Positions 1 through 5,596 are shown, counted from the first letter of the stretch. The stretch is 19,716 nucleotides of DNA from Candidatus Omnitrophota bacterium (GCA_021735105.1 JAIPHS010000007.1:1-19716), one strand, 5' to 3'. The notes: generated by a model from the letters alone, not told the origin. Program-made: numbers and translations.

Positions 1-2
1 CA

Positions 3-515
3 GTATCTTTTCTGGCTGCGGCAAAGATTTTTTCTGATACTGCAATAAGCATCAAAAACAAGGGGTATGTGAAAGTTAAAGGGTTTGCCAAGCAAGAAAT
101 TAAATCAGATCTAGGCATATTTAAGGCCAAGCTTGCAACCGAAGGCGCGGACTTAAAACTCTGTTATAAAAACTTTAAAAAAGAAGATAAAGATAAAACT
201 AGCGATTTCTTAAAAAAGTTTGGAGTTAAAGAAGCCGAAATCGAAATGTTTCCGGTGCAAGTAGTTGAAGAATACAAGATAAACGAAAGAGGCCACGAGA
301 CAGATGAATTTGTTAAGTATATCCTAAAGCAGAAGTTTAAAATTGAATTATCTGATGTTAAAAAAATTGCTGCTCTCTCAGAAAAGATCTCTGAACTGCT
401 AGATAAAGGGGTAAAAATTTCTGCCTATGAGCCTAAATATGTTTATACTAATCTTGATGACCTAAAAAAAGATAAGGGGTCAGAGTCATTTTTCTTGACG
501 CAAAATACCTTTTAA
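3..515 (+). CDS. SIMPL-domain (DUF541) protein, partial at 5' end and C-terminally truncated
   Basis: The reading frame is open from base 3, so the gene begins before the window. A GTG at 69 is the first start-like codon, but the homologous region begins upstream of it, so it is unlikely to be the true start. The translation (GYVKVKGFAKQEIKSDLGIF, then KYILKQKF and YVYTNLDDLK) follows the pattern of SIMPL/DUF541 proteins, typically membrane-anchored periplasmic or extracytoplasmic proteins of about 230-240 residues with no assigned reaction. Family members continue after LDDLK with a helical EAT..AR.RAE segment. Here the family-like sequence stops at about base 470 and is replaced by a short unrelated tail ending at the TAA at 513. 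The break lies next to a GGGGTCAGAGTC motif at 476-487. I therefore read this as a gene that has lost its C-terminal third and is probably non-functional. The family call is fairly sure; the functional state is inferred. Confidence 0.72.
   Translation, partial: VSFLAAAKIFSDTAISIKNKGYVKVKGFAKQEIKSDLGIFKAKLATEGADLKLCYKNFKKEDKDKTSDFLKKFGVKEAEIEMFPVQVVEEYKINERGHETDEFVKYILKQKFKIELSDVKKIAALSEKISELLDKGVKISAYEPKYVYTNLDDLKKDKGSESFFLTQNTF
476..500. repeat. GGGGTCAGAGTC-type motif at the break of the SIMPL gene
   Basis: GGGGTCAGAGTC (476-487) followed by a T-rich stretch lies exactly where SIMPL homology ends. From memory, motifs of this kind occur in many copies next to REP-associated (Y1) transposase genes in uncultured bacteria. 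No transposase is present here and only one copy is in the window, so the mobile-element reading is an inference. Confidence 0.35.
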
Positions 516-528
516 TTAATAGTTGTTT

Positions 529-537
529 TGGTATAAT
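529..537 (+). promoter_or_regulatory. Extended -10 promoter upstream of the metF remnant
   Basis: TGGTATAAT at 529-537 is a perfect TATAAT with an upstream TGn, the extended -10 form. No good -35 lies at the expected distance; a TTGACG at 495-500 is 31 bases upstream and too far. The site is 30 bases before the metF-like ATG at 567, which suits a promoter whose gene has since been destroyed. Confidence 0.6.
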
Positions 538-566
538 TAAGCAAAGAATATATTATAAAAAACCCT

Positions 567-689
567 ATGAAAATAAGTCAAATACTTACCAGTGCCGATC
601 GTGGTGTTGTTTTTGAATTTTTCCCTCCGAGAAGCCAAAGATCAGCAGAAGCCCTTAAAAACACACTAAAAGCATTAAAAAAATATTAA
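567..689 (+). pseudogene. metF: 5' fragment of metF (methylenetetrahydrofolate reductase)
   Basis: ATG at 567 opens a 40-codon frame ending at TAA 687. Its translation contains VVFEFFPPRS followed by an amphipathic stretch ending LKALKKY. The FEFFPP signature near the N-terminus is characteristic of MetF, the flavoprotein that reduces 5,10-methylene-THF to 5-methyl-THF for methionine synthesis. A complete protein is about 290 residues. Everything after the first 40 residues is absent: no MetF-like sequence was found in any frame downstream, and the next recognisable gene is an HD-GYP protein. No strong ribosome binding site is visible (CCCT precedes the ATG), but a good promoter lies 30 bases upstream. 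The remnant cannot be active. metK and ahcY of the same methyl cycle are intact elsewhere in the window. Confidence 0.75.
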
Positions 690-730
690 TGAAAAAATCT
701 GATAAAAATTATCCGCGGGAAAAACAGAAA

Positions 731-772
731 CCGGGGCCGAGGGAGAGAAAGAATTAAGTGTTCTGTCCCCGG
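731..772. repeat. Inverted repeat CCGGGG...CCCCGG, REP-like hairpin candidate
   Basis: CCGGGG at 731-736 and CCCCGG at 767-772 can form a 6-bp GC stem around a 30-base loop that contains AATTAAGTGTTCTGT. This GC-rich block stands out from AT-rich surroundings between the metF remnant and the HD-GYP gene. It includes the first of the two direct repeats. It looks like a decayed end of a REP-type element; this is an inference. Confidence 0.4.
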
Positions 773-774
773 AA
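752..774 (+). repeat. Direct repeat copy 1, left of the HD-GYP gene
   Basis: This is a 23-base unit beginning AATTAAGTG and ending TCCCCGGAA. It matches bases 1799-1821 at 20 of 23 positions without gaps; the three differences are at offsets 9, 11 and 14. Confidence 0.65.
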
Positions 775-837
775 ATTCAAAATAAATTTAATTTGAAAGC
801 TTACATAAAGAATGATAAAATTTCTATACGGTTTATT

Positions 838-1707
838 ATGGAATATTTAAAGAATAAAGAAATAATCCAGAAAGAGCTAAACGGAAAGAAGCCGCGTTTT
901 TTAAGTAATAAATTCAAACTTTGGGTTGTAGTCATATTGTTCCTTCTTGTATTCCTGCACCTCTACACTATTACTGCTTATCCTAATACAGTAATAGTTC
1001 CTTCAGAACTTATCTTAGGTATAGTCATGGTTTTAATTGCTTATCTCTGGATACAAGAGTTAAGGGATAGGCATAGATTAGAATTGTTGAATAAAGCTTT
1101 ACTCGAAGCCCAGGAGCAGCTAAAGCAAGCTCAAATCGATACCATTGCTACTTTGATTTTGGCTGAAGAAGCAAAAGACCCTTACGTTAGAGGGCATTCC
1201 CATATGGTAGAAAAATATTGCACTCTTATTGGTAAAAAGATGAATTTGCCCGAAAATAAACAAAAGATCTTAGAAAGAGCTGCGATATTACATGATATAG
1301 GAAAACTCGGTATAGTAGATTCGATTTTGAATAAGCCTGGGAAGCTAGATGATGAGGAATGGAAAATAATAAAAGAGCATCCCAGAACTGCTTTAAAAAT
1401 TTTAGAACCTTTGAAATTCTTAGAGAAAGAAAAAGACATTATTGTTCACCACCATGAAAAGTATGCCGGGGGAGGCTATCCTGATGATCTAAAGGGAGAC
1501 AAGATTCCTTTGGGAGCCAGAATTATGGCAGTAGCTGATACTTTTGATGCTATGAATTCTAAAAGATCTTACAGAAAGTCTTTACCCAGAGATGTTATTA
1601 TTTCAGAACTTAAAAAAGTATCCGGAATTCAACTAGACCTCAGAGCTGTAAGTGCATTCTTGGAATTACTTGAAGAAGACCCAAGCCTTTGGGTAAGAGA
1701 TATATAA
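838..1707 (+). CDS. Membrane-anchored HD-GYP domain phosphodiesterase
   Basis: A 289-residue protein from ATG 838; an in-frame TTG at 793 would add 15 residues, and neither start has a clear ribosome binding site. Two hydrophobic segments (about 28-46 and 52-72) form a hairpin anchor and are followed by a short coiled coil (75-105). The HD-GYP domain runs from about 105 to 280: ARG-like DPYVRGHSHMVEKY, the metal pair H152-D153 in LHDIGKLG, H181, the HHH at 204-206, GYP at 213-215 and D234 in ADTFDAM. HD-GYP proteins hydrolyse cyclic dinucleotides, classically c-di-GMP, in the cytoplasm. The key residues are present, so activity is plausible. There is no receiver or other sensor domain beyond the membrane hairpin. 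The usual C-terminal GTQFDP reads GIQLDL here. The gene stands alone between two near-identical 23-bp direct repeats and follows a broken metF. Confidence 0.88.
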   Translation: MEYLKNKEIIQKELNGKKPRFLSNKFKLWVVVILFLLVFLHLYTITAYPNTVIVPSELILGIVMVLIAYLWIQELRDRHRLELLNKALLEAQEQLKQAQIDTIATLILAEEAKDPYVRGHSHMVEKYCTLIGKKMNLPENKQKILERAAILHDIGKLGIVDSILNKPGKLDDEEWKIIKEHPRTALKILEPLKFLEKEKDIIVHHHEKYAGGGYPDDLKGDKIPLGARIMAVADTFDAMNSKRSYRKSLPRDVIISELKKVSGIQLDLRAVSAFLELLEEDPSLWVRDI

Positions 1708-1798
1708 ACAAGCTCCAGAGACAAAACACTTAACTATATCGCATAACGCAAAGCGCTTAGCGCAGAGCGGATCTAGAAACAGCAACTTTTCTGCTGAA

Positions 1799-1821
1799 AA
1801 TTAAGTATCCTATCCCCGGAA
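1799..1821 (+). repeat. Direct repeat copy 2, right of the HD-GYP gene
   Basis: This is the second copy of the unit at 752-774, in the same orientation (AATTAAGTA...TCCCCGGAA). Just upstream, in the gap between the HD-GYP gene and the cupin gene, are two small hairpins: GCGC-TTA-GCGC at 1753-1763 and CAGCA/TGCTG at 1780-1796. No T-run follows the first, so it is not a convincing terminator. Confidence 0.6.
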
Positions 1822-1879
1822 CTGATAAATAGCATAATATGATTATTGGGTTGTTTTAATTTTTCAAAAAGGAAATAGA

Positions 1880-2299
1880 ATGAGGAAAGTAGCCAGCATA
1901 TTTTTTTTATCACTGTTTTTAACTTTAAATGTTTGCGCTGTAGATAATGCGGCTATTGAGTCTAGGCAGCTGATTAAGTCAAGCTGTAGCTGGAATGGGC
2001 AAGAACTGCCGGCGTATCCGGAGGGAGAGCCGCAGATAACCATTCTTAGGATCAAGATACCAGCTGGGGCAAAACTACCCATGCATAAACATCCGGCTAT
2101 AAACGCCGGTATACTTATAAAAGCCAATTTGACCGTTATTACCGAAAGCGGTAAAGTCTTAGAGCTTAAAGCGGGTGACCCAATTATCGAAGTGGTGGAA
2201 ACCTGGCATTATGGCCAAAATAAAGATGATGGGCCGGCTGAGATAATTGTATTTTATGCGGGGGCCAAAAAAGAACCCATAACCATTATAAAAGAATAG
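1880..2299 (+). CDS. Secreted single-domain cupin protein
   Basis: A 139-residue protein with a Sec signal peptide (MRKV, then a hydrophobic core; likely signal peptidase I cut after VCA at residue 20). The rest is one cupin beta-barrel. Motif 1 gives H69 and H71 (PMHKHPAINAG), and motif 2 gives H110 in ETWHYGQN, a plausible metal site. The usual motif-1 Glu appears to be replaced (N75 region). The sequence from LPAYPEGEPQITILRI to EIIVFYAG follows a family of small exported cupins whose substrate is not known, so no reaction is assigned. ATG 1880 is preceded by AAAAGGAAATAGA, an acceptable ribosome binding site. It is a monocistronic gene in a rearranged area, and the downstream palindrome at 2332 could mark its 3' boundary. 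Confidence 0.8.
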   Translation: MRKVASIFFLSLFLTLNVCAVDNAAIESRQLIKSSCSWNGQELPAYPEGEPQITILRIKIPAGAKLPMHKHPAINAGILIKANLTVITESGKVLELKAGDPIIEVVETWHYGQNKDDGPAEIIVFYAGAKKEPITIIKE

Positions 2300-2331
2300 A
2301 GATAATTCGAAAAGTTTATTGATAATCAAAT

Positions 2332-2360
2332 CTACTGTCCACACCCGGTGTGGACAGTAG
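2332..2360. repeat. Perfect 14-bp inverted repeat (29-bp palindrome) at the rubrerythrin break
   Basis: The left arm CTACTGTCCACACC (2332-2345) and right arm GGTGTGGACAGTAG (2347-2360) are exact reverse complements around a single C at 2346. There is no T-run after it, so it does not look like a normal terminator. Rubrerythrin homology starts immediately to its right, at about 2362. It could be fused inverted-repeat ends of a lost insertion element, a REP-like element, an operator, or a fold-back assembly artefact. A shorter palindrome, TTGATAATCAA, lies at 2319-2329. Confidence 0.85.
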
Positions 2361-2757
2361 GGCAGCAAAACTCTTCCGGGCAGCCGCTGAAGCTGAGGCT
2401 GTACACGCCCAGGCTCATTTGAGGGCGATGGACGGAGTGAAATCAACCAGCGAAAATCTCGAGGTTGCTATTGCCGGTGAGAGTGATGAATTTAAAGAGA
2501 TGTATCCGAAGTTTCTGGCTCAAGCCCAAGAAGAAGGCAATAAGCCGGCTGAGTTTTCTTTTAAGAATGCCTTGGCCGTAGAGAAGGTTCATCATAGCTT
2601 GTATTCAAAAGCACTTGAATCGGTAAAATCCGGCCAAGACCTTTCAACAGCATTTATTTATGTATGTTCTGTTTGCGGAAACACAGTAGAGAGGGAAACC
2701 CCCCAGACATGTCCGGTATGCGGAGTTCCGGCTAGTAAGTTTTCAGAAATTAAATAA
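2350..2757 (+). CDS. Rubrerythrin lacking its N-terminal helix (probable pseudogene)
   Basis: Homology to rubrerythrin begins at AAKLFRAAAEAE (about 2362) and runs to the C-terminus. Rubrerythrins are about 170-190 residues: a diiron four-helix bundle plus a C-terminal rubredoxin domain, acting as NADH-linked peroxide reductases in anaerobes. Visible here are E16..H19, E44 and E47 (AGESDEFKEMY), E78..H81, and the rubredoxin cysteines C106, C109, C121 and C124. The first ~38 residues, which carry helix A and the first Glu iron ligand, are absent. The only start for this frame is a GTG at 2350 inside the palindrome's right arm, without a ribosome binding site. It is probably untranslated or inactive, although the rubredoxin part is intact. 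No missing piece was found upstream in any frame. Confidence 0.85.
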   Translation: MDSRAAKLFRAAAEAEAVHAQAHLRAMDGVKSTSENLEVAIAGESDEFKEMYPKFLAQAQEEGNKPAEFSFKNALAVEKVHHSLYSKALESVKSGQDLSTAFIYVCSVCGNTVERETPQTCPVCGVPASKFSEIK

Positions 2758-2819
2758 ACTCAACCGGCTTTCGGCGGCCACCTAGGTTGCCAGCGGTTAA
2801 TAATAAAAAGGAGGTAGGC

Positions 2820-2891
2820 ATGAATATCACTATTAGGTATATGTTGCGCCCAGTTGCGCACTGTTCAGAAGGCTGTTGTAGCTTGTCCTAG
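2820..2891 (+). CDS. 23-codon ORF with strong ribosome binding site upstream of desulfoferrodoxin
   Basis: AAAAAGGAGGTAGGC leads to ATG 2820, the most canonical ribosome binding site in this part of the window. The frame (start MNITIRYMLR, end CSEGCCSLS) has three cysteines near its end and stops at TAG 2889. It may be a short leader peptide, a small protein, or the 5' stub of another broken gene like its neighbours. Within it, GTTGCGC is repeated at 2843 and 2853, a 10-bp (one helical turn) spacing that might be a regulator half-site pair. I do not recognise the peptide. Confidence 0.4.
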   Translation: MNITIRYMLRPVAHCSEGCCSLS

Positions 2892-2952
2892 GCACGACGT
2901 TAAACTGTCTTACGTTTTTAAACTTTATAAGCATTATTATCAAGGAGGAAAA

Positions 2953-3327
2953 ATGCAGTTAAGAGATTTATATTATTGCCAAATTTGTGGAAATGTAGTT
3001 GAACTTCTTTATGCCGGAGCGCCCGCTCTTGTTTGTTGCGGCCGGGATATGGAAAAACTTGAGGCTAAAACAAAAGATCAGGGCCTAGAAAAACACGTTC
3101 CCATAATTGAAGAAACCGATAGCGGTATATTAGTTAAAGTAGGAAGCACCGAGCATCCTATGGAAGAAAAACACTACATTGTTTTCATCGAAGTTTTGAG
3201 TAAAGATAAGGTGTATCGGGCTGAGCTTAAACCCGGTGATAAGCCTCAGGCTCATTTTCTCATAAAAGCTGATCAGGTAAAAGAGGCCAGAGAATTTTGC
3301 AATGTCCATATGCTCTGGAGAAGCTAA
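2953..3327 (+). CDS. dfx: Desulfoferrodoxin / 2Fe-superoxide reductase
   Basis: A 124-residue protein from ATG 2953, chosen because CAAGGAGGAAAA directly precedes it and the family begins here. Upstream in-frame sequence to 2854 is not family-like. The N-terminal desulforedoxin domain (centre I, rubredoxin-type iron) has C9, C12, C28 and C29. The C-terminal neelaredoxin domain (centre II) has H48, H68, H74, H119 and C116 in the order EKHVP, STEHPMEEKHY and CNVHMLW. The adjacent E46-K47 pair corresponds to the catalytic Glu-Lys loop. The protein reduces superoxide to hydrogen peroxide in the cytoplasm without making oxygen, usually with rubredoxin as donor. The usual CNxHG reads CNVHM. Its peroxide product would suit rubrerythrin, whose adjacent gene is truncated. 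The Rrf2 gene starts 10 bases downstream, probably in one transcript. Confidence 0.93.
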   Translation: MQLRDLYYCQICGNVVELLYAGAPALVCCGRDMEKLEAKTKDQGLEKHVPIIEETDSGILVKVGSTEHPMEEKHYIVFIEVLSKDKVYRAELKPGDKPQAHFLIKADQVKEAREFCNVHMLWRS

Positions 3328-3337
3328 CAGTTATTAG

Positions 3338-3739
3338 ATGAAGCTAATAATCAGAAATTCAGATTACGCGATAAGGGCTCTTTGTTGCATTGCTGCCGCC
3401 AAAGACTTGATTTCAGTTTGTGATTTATCTAAAAAGCTGGATATGCCTTATCCTTTTTTACGCAAAATTCTCCAAGCTTTAACCCAGGCCGGCTTGCTTT
3501 TTTCAATTAAGGGAAGAAGTGGTGGTTTTAAGCTGGCAAAATCAGCTAAAAAGATATCGATAGTTGAGGTAGCCAGAGTATTTCAGGGAAAATTTATCTT
3601 AACTGAACACACCTTTAAAGGTAATGTCTGCCCTCGCATTAAAACTTGTAAGTTAAAAAAACAACTAGATAAGATTGGAAAAGATGTTTACGCTAAATTA
3701 AAAAAAATAAATATAGATTCAATAATTGAGAAAAATTAA
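3338..3739 (+). CDS. Rrf2-family transcriptional regulator
   Basis: A 133-residue winged-helix protein. The N-terminal half has the Rrf2 pattern: NSDYAIRALCCIA, the recognition helix MPYPFLRKILQAL, and a wing with GRSGGFKLAK (59-68). C98 and C104 in NVCPRIKTCKLKK match the spacing of the last two cluster cysteines of IscR. The third IscR cysteine (about 92) is not present, and H91 is near that position. Rrf2 proteins sense Fe-S cluster status, nitric oxide or redox state. Location directly after desulfoferrodoxin and near rubrerythrin remnants suggests control of oxidative-stress genes, which is inferred. No RBS of note (TTATTAG precedes the ATG). Confidence 0.9.
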   Translation: MKLIIRNSDYAIRALCCIAAAKDLISVCDLSKKLDMPYPFLRKILQALTQAGLLFSIKGRSGGFKLAKSAKKISIVEVARVFQGKFILTEHTFKGNVCPRIKTCKLKKQLDKIGKDVYAKLKKINIDSIIEKN

Positions 3740-3763
3740 TCCTTAAAAAATAAAAGGAGGCCT

Positions 3764-4522
3764 ATGTCGCAATATTATCGAGGCAAACGGACCAGAAATA
3801 TTTACAAACCCGGAAGCCCTGAGCCGTTTCGGCTGAGCCGAAGCCGGATTGAGCTTTTTATCCAGTGCCCTAAATGTTTTTATATTGACAGAAGGTTGGG
3901 AGTGGACCGGCCGCCCGGCTTCCCTTTTGCCCTAAACTCCGCCGTAGATATTTTGCTGAAGAAAGAATTTGATATCCTGCGCAAAAATAAAAAAGCTCAT
4001 CCTTTGGTCAAACAATACAACATTGATGCCCAACCAGCAGAACATCCCCAGCTAGAGGAGTGGCGGATTAACTTTAAAGGGGTAACTTACCATCATCAAA
4101 AAACTAATTTAATAATTACCGGAGCAATCGATGATCTCTGGCAAAATTCCCAAGGCGAATACATTGTAGTTGATTATAAATCTACCAGCAAAAACGAAGA
4201 GATTATCGCCTTAAACAAAGGTTGGCAAGATGCCTACAAAAGGCAGATGGAAATTTACCAGTGGCTGTTGCGCCAAAATTTGGATAAAGTTTCAGATACC
4301 GGCTACTTTGTTTATTGTAACGGCAGGACAGACCTAGATAAGTTTGATGGAAAGCTTGAATTTGACCTAACTCTGATCCCTTACCAAGGCAATGACGGTT
4401 GGATAGAGGGCACTTTATCTGAGATAGATAAGTGCCTAAACAGCGATACAATTCCTGAAGCAAGCAAAGATTGTGATTATTGCTTGTATCGGGATAGTAC
4501 CGGCGCTGAATTAAAAGAGTAA
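3764..4522 (+). CDS. PD-(D/E)XK nuclease (RecB/Cas4-like) with putative Fe-S cysteines
   Basis: A 252-residue protein from ATG 3764 with AAAAGGAGGCCT as ribosome binding site. RLSRSRIELFIQCPKCFY (24-40) is the typical N-terminal entry of RecB-like nucleases. The nuclease core is GAIDDLW (D123/D124), then VVDYKSTSK (D137, K139), followed by the QMEIYQWLL helix with Q161. C35 and C38 at the N-terminus and C237 and C240 (CDYC) near the end could hold a 4Fe-4S cluster, as in AddB and Cas4, although the usual one-plus-three cysteine layout is not clearly met. It lacks helicase domains and stands alone. Proteins of this form are common as unassigned RecB-family exonucleases in uncultured bacteria. 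A DNA repair or DNA-end-processing role is inferred. There are no cas genes nearby. Confidence 0.82.
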   Translation: MSQYYRGKRTRNIYKPGSPEPFRLSRSRIELFIQCPKCFYIDRRLGVDRPPGFPFALNSAVDILLKKEFDILRKNKKAHPLVKQYNIDAQPAEHPQLEEWRINFKGVTYHHQKTNLIITGAIDDLWQNSQGEYIVVDYKSTSKNEEIIALNKGWQDAYKRQMEIYQWLLRQNLDKVSDTGYFVYCNGRTDLDKFDGKLEFDLTLIPYQGNDGWIEGTLSEIDKCLNSDTIPEASKDCDYCLYRDSTGAELKE

Positions 4523-4634
4523 ACAACAAGGCTCAAAAATTTACTTTTTTTGTTTATTAACCCTATTTATAAAGAAACACTCTCACGAAAAAACAATGGC
4601 TTTCAATTAAAATAAGAGATAAAAATATATTTTC

Positions 4635-4662
4635 TTGAATTATTCAGTTTATGATTTAAAAT
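4635..4662 (+). promoter_or_regulatory. Promoter of the rubredoxin/diiron gene, with overlapping inverted repeat
   Basis: TTGAAT (4635-4640), 16 bases, then TAAAAT (4657-4662) fits a sigma-70 promoter about 50 bases before the gene at 4714. AATTATT (4638-4644) and AATAATT (4660-4666) form a 7-bp inverted repeat across the promoter, a position expected for a repressor operator. The AT richness makes chance occurrence possible. The rest of the 4523-4713 gap shows nothing else. Confidence 0.45.
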
Positions 4663-4713
4663 AATTGTTGATAAAGGACTTTTTTTATTATTTAAAAAAC
4701 TAAAGGAGAAATT

Positions 4714-5226
4714 ATGGTAAAATTATTTCGCTGTGAAATCTGCGGTGATCCTTATATAGGAGAATCTGCACCAGACAACTGTCCTTTTTGCGGAGCGCAC
4801 AAAGGATACATTAAAGACATAAAAGAAGCTAAGGTTGATTTTAATCTGGAATTAAATGATACAGATAAAGCAAATGCCGAACATGCTTTAAAGGTTGAAA
4901 TTAGTAATGCTGTCTTTTACGCTTGTGCTTCAAAAAATTCTGAAGACGAATACGGAAGATTATTGTTTAAGGCCTTGTCAAAAGTTGAGGCTGAACATGC
5001 AAGTATTTGGAAAAAAGTATTAAAGCTGGATACAATTCCTGAAGGAAATGATACCTGCAGTGATACCAATAGTAAAAATTTAGCTGAATCACACACTAGA
5101 GAAACTAATGCAATTCAATTTTACGGCAAAGCAGCCAACGAATCTGAAAATGCAAGAATTAAACAACTTTTTCTGGCACTGGTTGAAATTGAAAAAGATC
5201 ATTTAGTCTTTTCTGAAAATATTTAA
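4714..5226 (+). CDS. Reverse rubrerythrin-type protein (rubredoxin domain followed by ferritin-like diiron domain)
   Basis: A 170-residue protein; AAAGGAGAAATT precedes the ATG. The N-terminal rubredoxin-like domain has C7, C10, C23 and C26 (CEICGDPY, NCPFCGAHK). From about residue 50 a ferritin-like four-helix bundle follows, with E62 (KVEISNAVFYA), E92/E94-H95 (KVEAEHA), E130 (HTRETNAIQFY) and E158/E160-H163 (VEIEKDHL) as probable diiron ligands. The domain order is opposite to classical rubrerythrin, as in clostridial reverse rubrerythrins, which are NADH-dependent peroxide and oxygen reductases acting in the cytoplasm. All metal ligands appear present, so this is the intact candidate for peroxide removal in a window whose classical rubrerythrin is broken. 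It ends 9 bases from the end of a convergent gene. Confidence 0.85.
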   Translation: MVKLFRCEICGDPYIGESAPDNCPFCGAHKGYIKDIKEAKVDFNLELNDTDKANAEHALKVEISNAVFYACASKNSEDEYGRLLFKALSKVEAEHASIWKKVLKLDTIPEGNDTCSDTNSKNLAESHTRETNAIQFYGKAANESENARIKQLFLALVEIEKDHLVFSENI

Positions 5227-5235
5227 AAAATTAAT

Positions 5236-5517
5236 TTACTTTAGATTAGTTTTTTGCGAAGAATTTTTTTTGCGGTAAAAAAGAACAACTACTATCACCA
5301 GGCTAAATAAGGCTAAATTTACAATATTGAAAGTTTTCCAAACTAGGTCACTGGATTTAAAAGCTTCCGGGGCCATCAAAATAAAACAAATCCAAACCCC
5401 TAAGGCCCAATGCAAACTAATATCGGCAGATGACCTGCGTTTTATCATTCTTGCGATTAAGGGAATATTCCAAAAGGGTAAAATTATTGCTGCAATTAAG
5501 GCTATTTTTTTTGTCAT
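5236..5517 (-). CDS. Small PQ-loop-like three-helix membrane protein
   Basis: A 93-residue protein on the minus strand. AAAGGAGAAAAA precedes its ATG (5517 down to 5515) and an extended -10 lies just upstream, so the minus-strand frame is preferred over the overlapping plus-strand frame. Three hydrophobic segments (about 4-24, 34-50 and 60-82) are separated by a basic loop (RMIKRRSS) and followed by a basic tail. WNIPLIARMIKRRSSADIS resembles the PQ-loop repeat (a Pro in helix 1, then K/R and S-rich loop) found in SemiSWEET-like small transporters and related membrane proteins, but the diagnostic PQ pair is not present. Function is unknown. It is the only clearly supported minus-strand gene in the window. 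Confidence 0.65.
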   Translation of the reverse strand: MTKKIALIAAIILPFWNIPLIARMIKRRSSADISLHWALGVWICFILMAPEAFKSSDLVWKTFNIVNLALFSLVIVVVLFYRKKNSSQKTNLK

Positions 5518-5541
5518 TTTTTCTCCTTTAATTTAAAAAAT

Positions 5542-5550
5542 AATATACCA
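5542..5550 (-). promoter_or_regulatory. Extended -10 promoter for the minus-strand membrane protein gene
   Basis: Read on the minus strand, TGGTATATT (5550 down to 5542) is an extended -10 element about 25 bases before the ATG at 5517. No clear -35 is seen. The divergent rarA gene must be served from the same 79-bp gap, where I see no strong plus-strand promoter. Confidence 0.45.
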
Positions 5551-5596
5551 TAAATTGTTGTAAAATTAAAACTTATTTTTTAAAAGAATCATTAAA

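Noticed and set aside
689..757. 22-codon frame overlapping the metF fragment stop (TAATG)
   Set aside because: It is Lys/Arg/Pro-rich, runs into the GC hairpin and has no ribosome binding site or recognisable relative.
1182..1439. Minus-strand frames inside the HD-GYP, cupin, nuclease, metK, ahcY, PFK and ilvD genes
   Set aside because: They lie wholly over strongly recognised genes, lack ribosome binding sites and give low-complexity translations.
2854..2952. 33-codon upstream extension of desulfoferrodoxin
   Set aside because: The family start and a strong ribosome binding site are at 2953; the upstream frame is not family-like and overlaps the 23-codon ORF.
3764..4522. Cas4 of a CRISPR system
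   Set aside because: There are no other cas genes and no repeat-spacer array in the window; the protein is only a general RecB-like nuclease.
5327..5536. Plus-strand frame opposite the small membrane protein gene
   Set aside because: It has no ribosome binding site, while the minus-strand frame has AAAGGAGAA, a promoter and a convincing membrane protein pattern.
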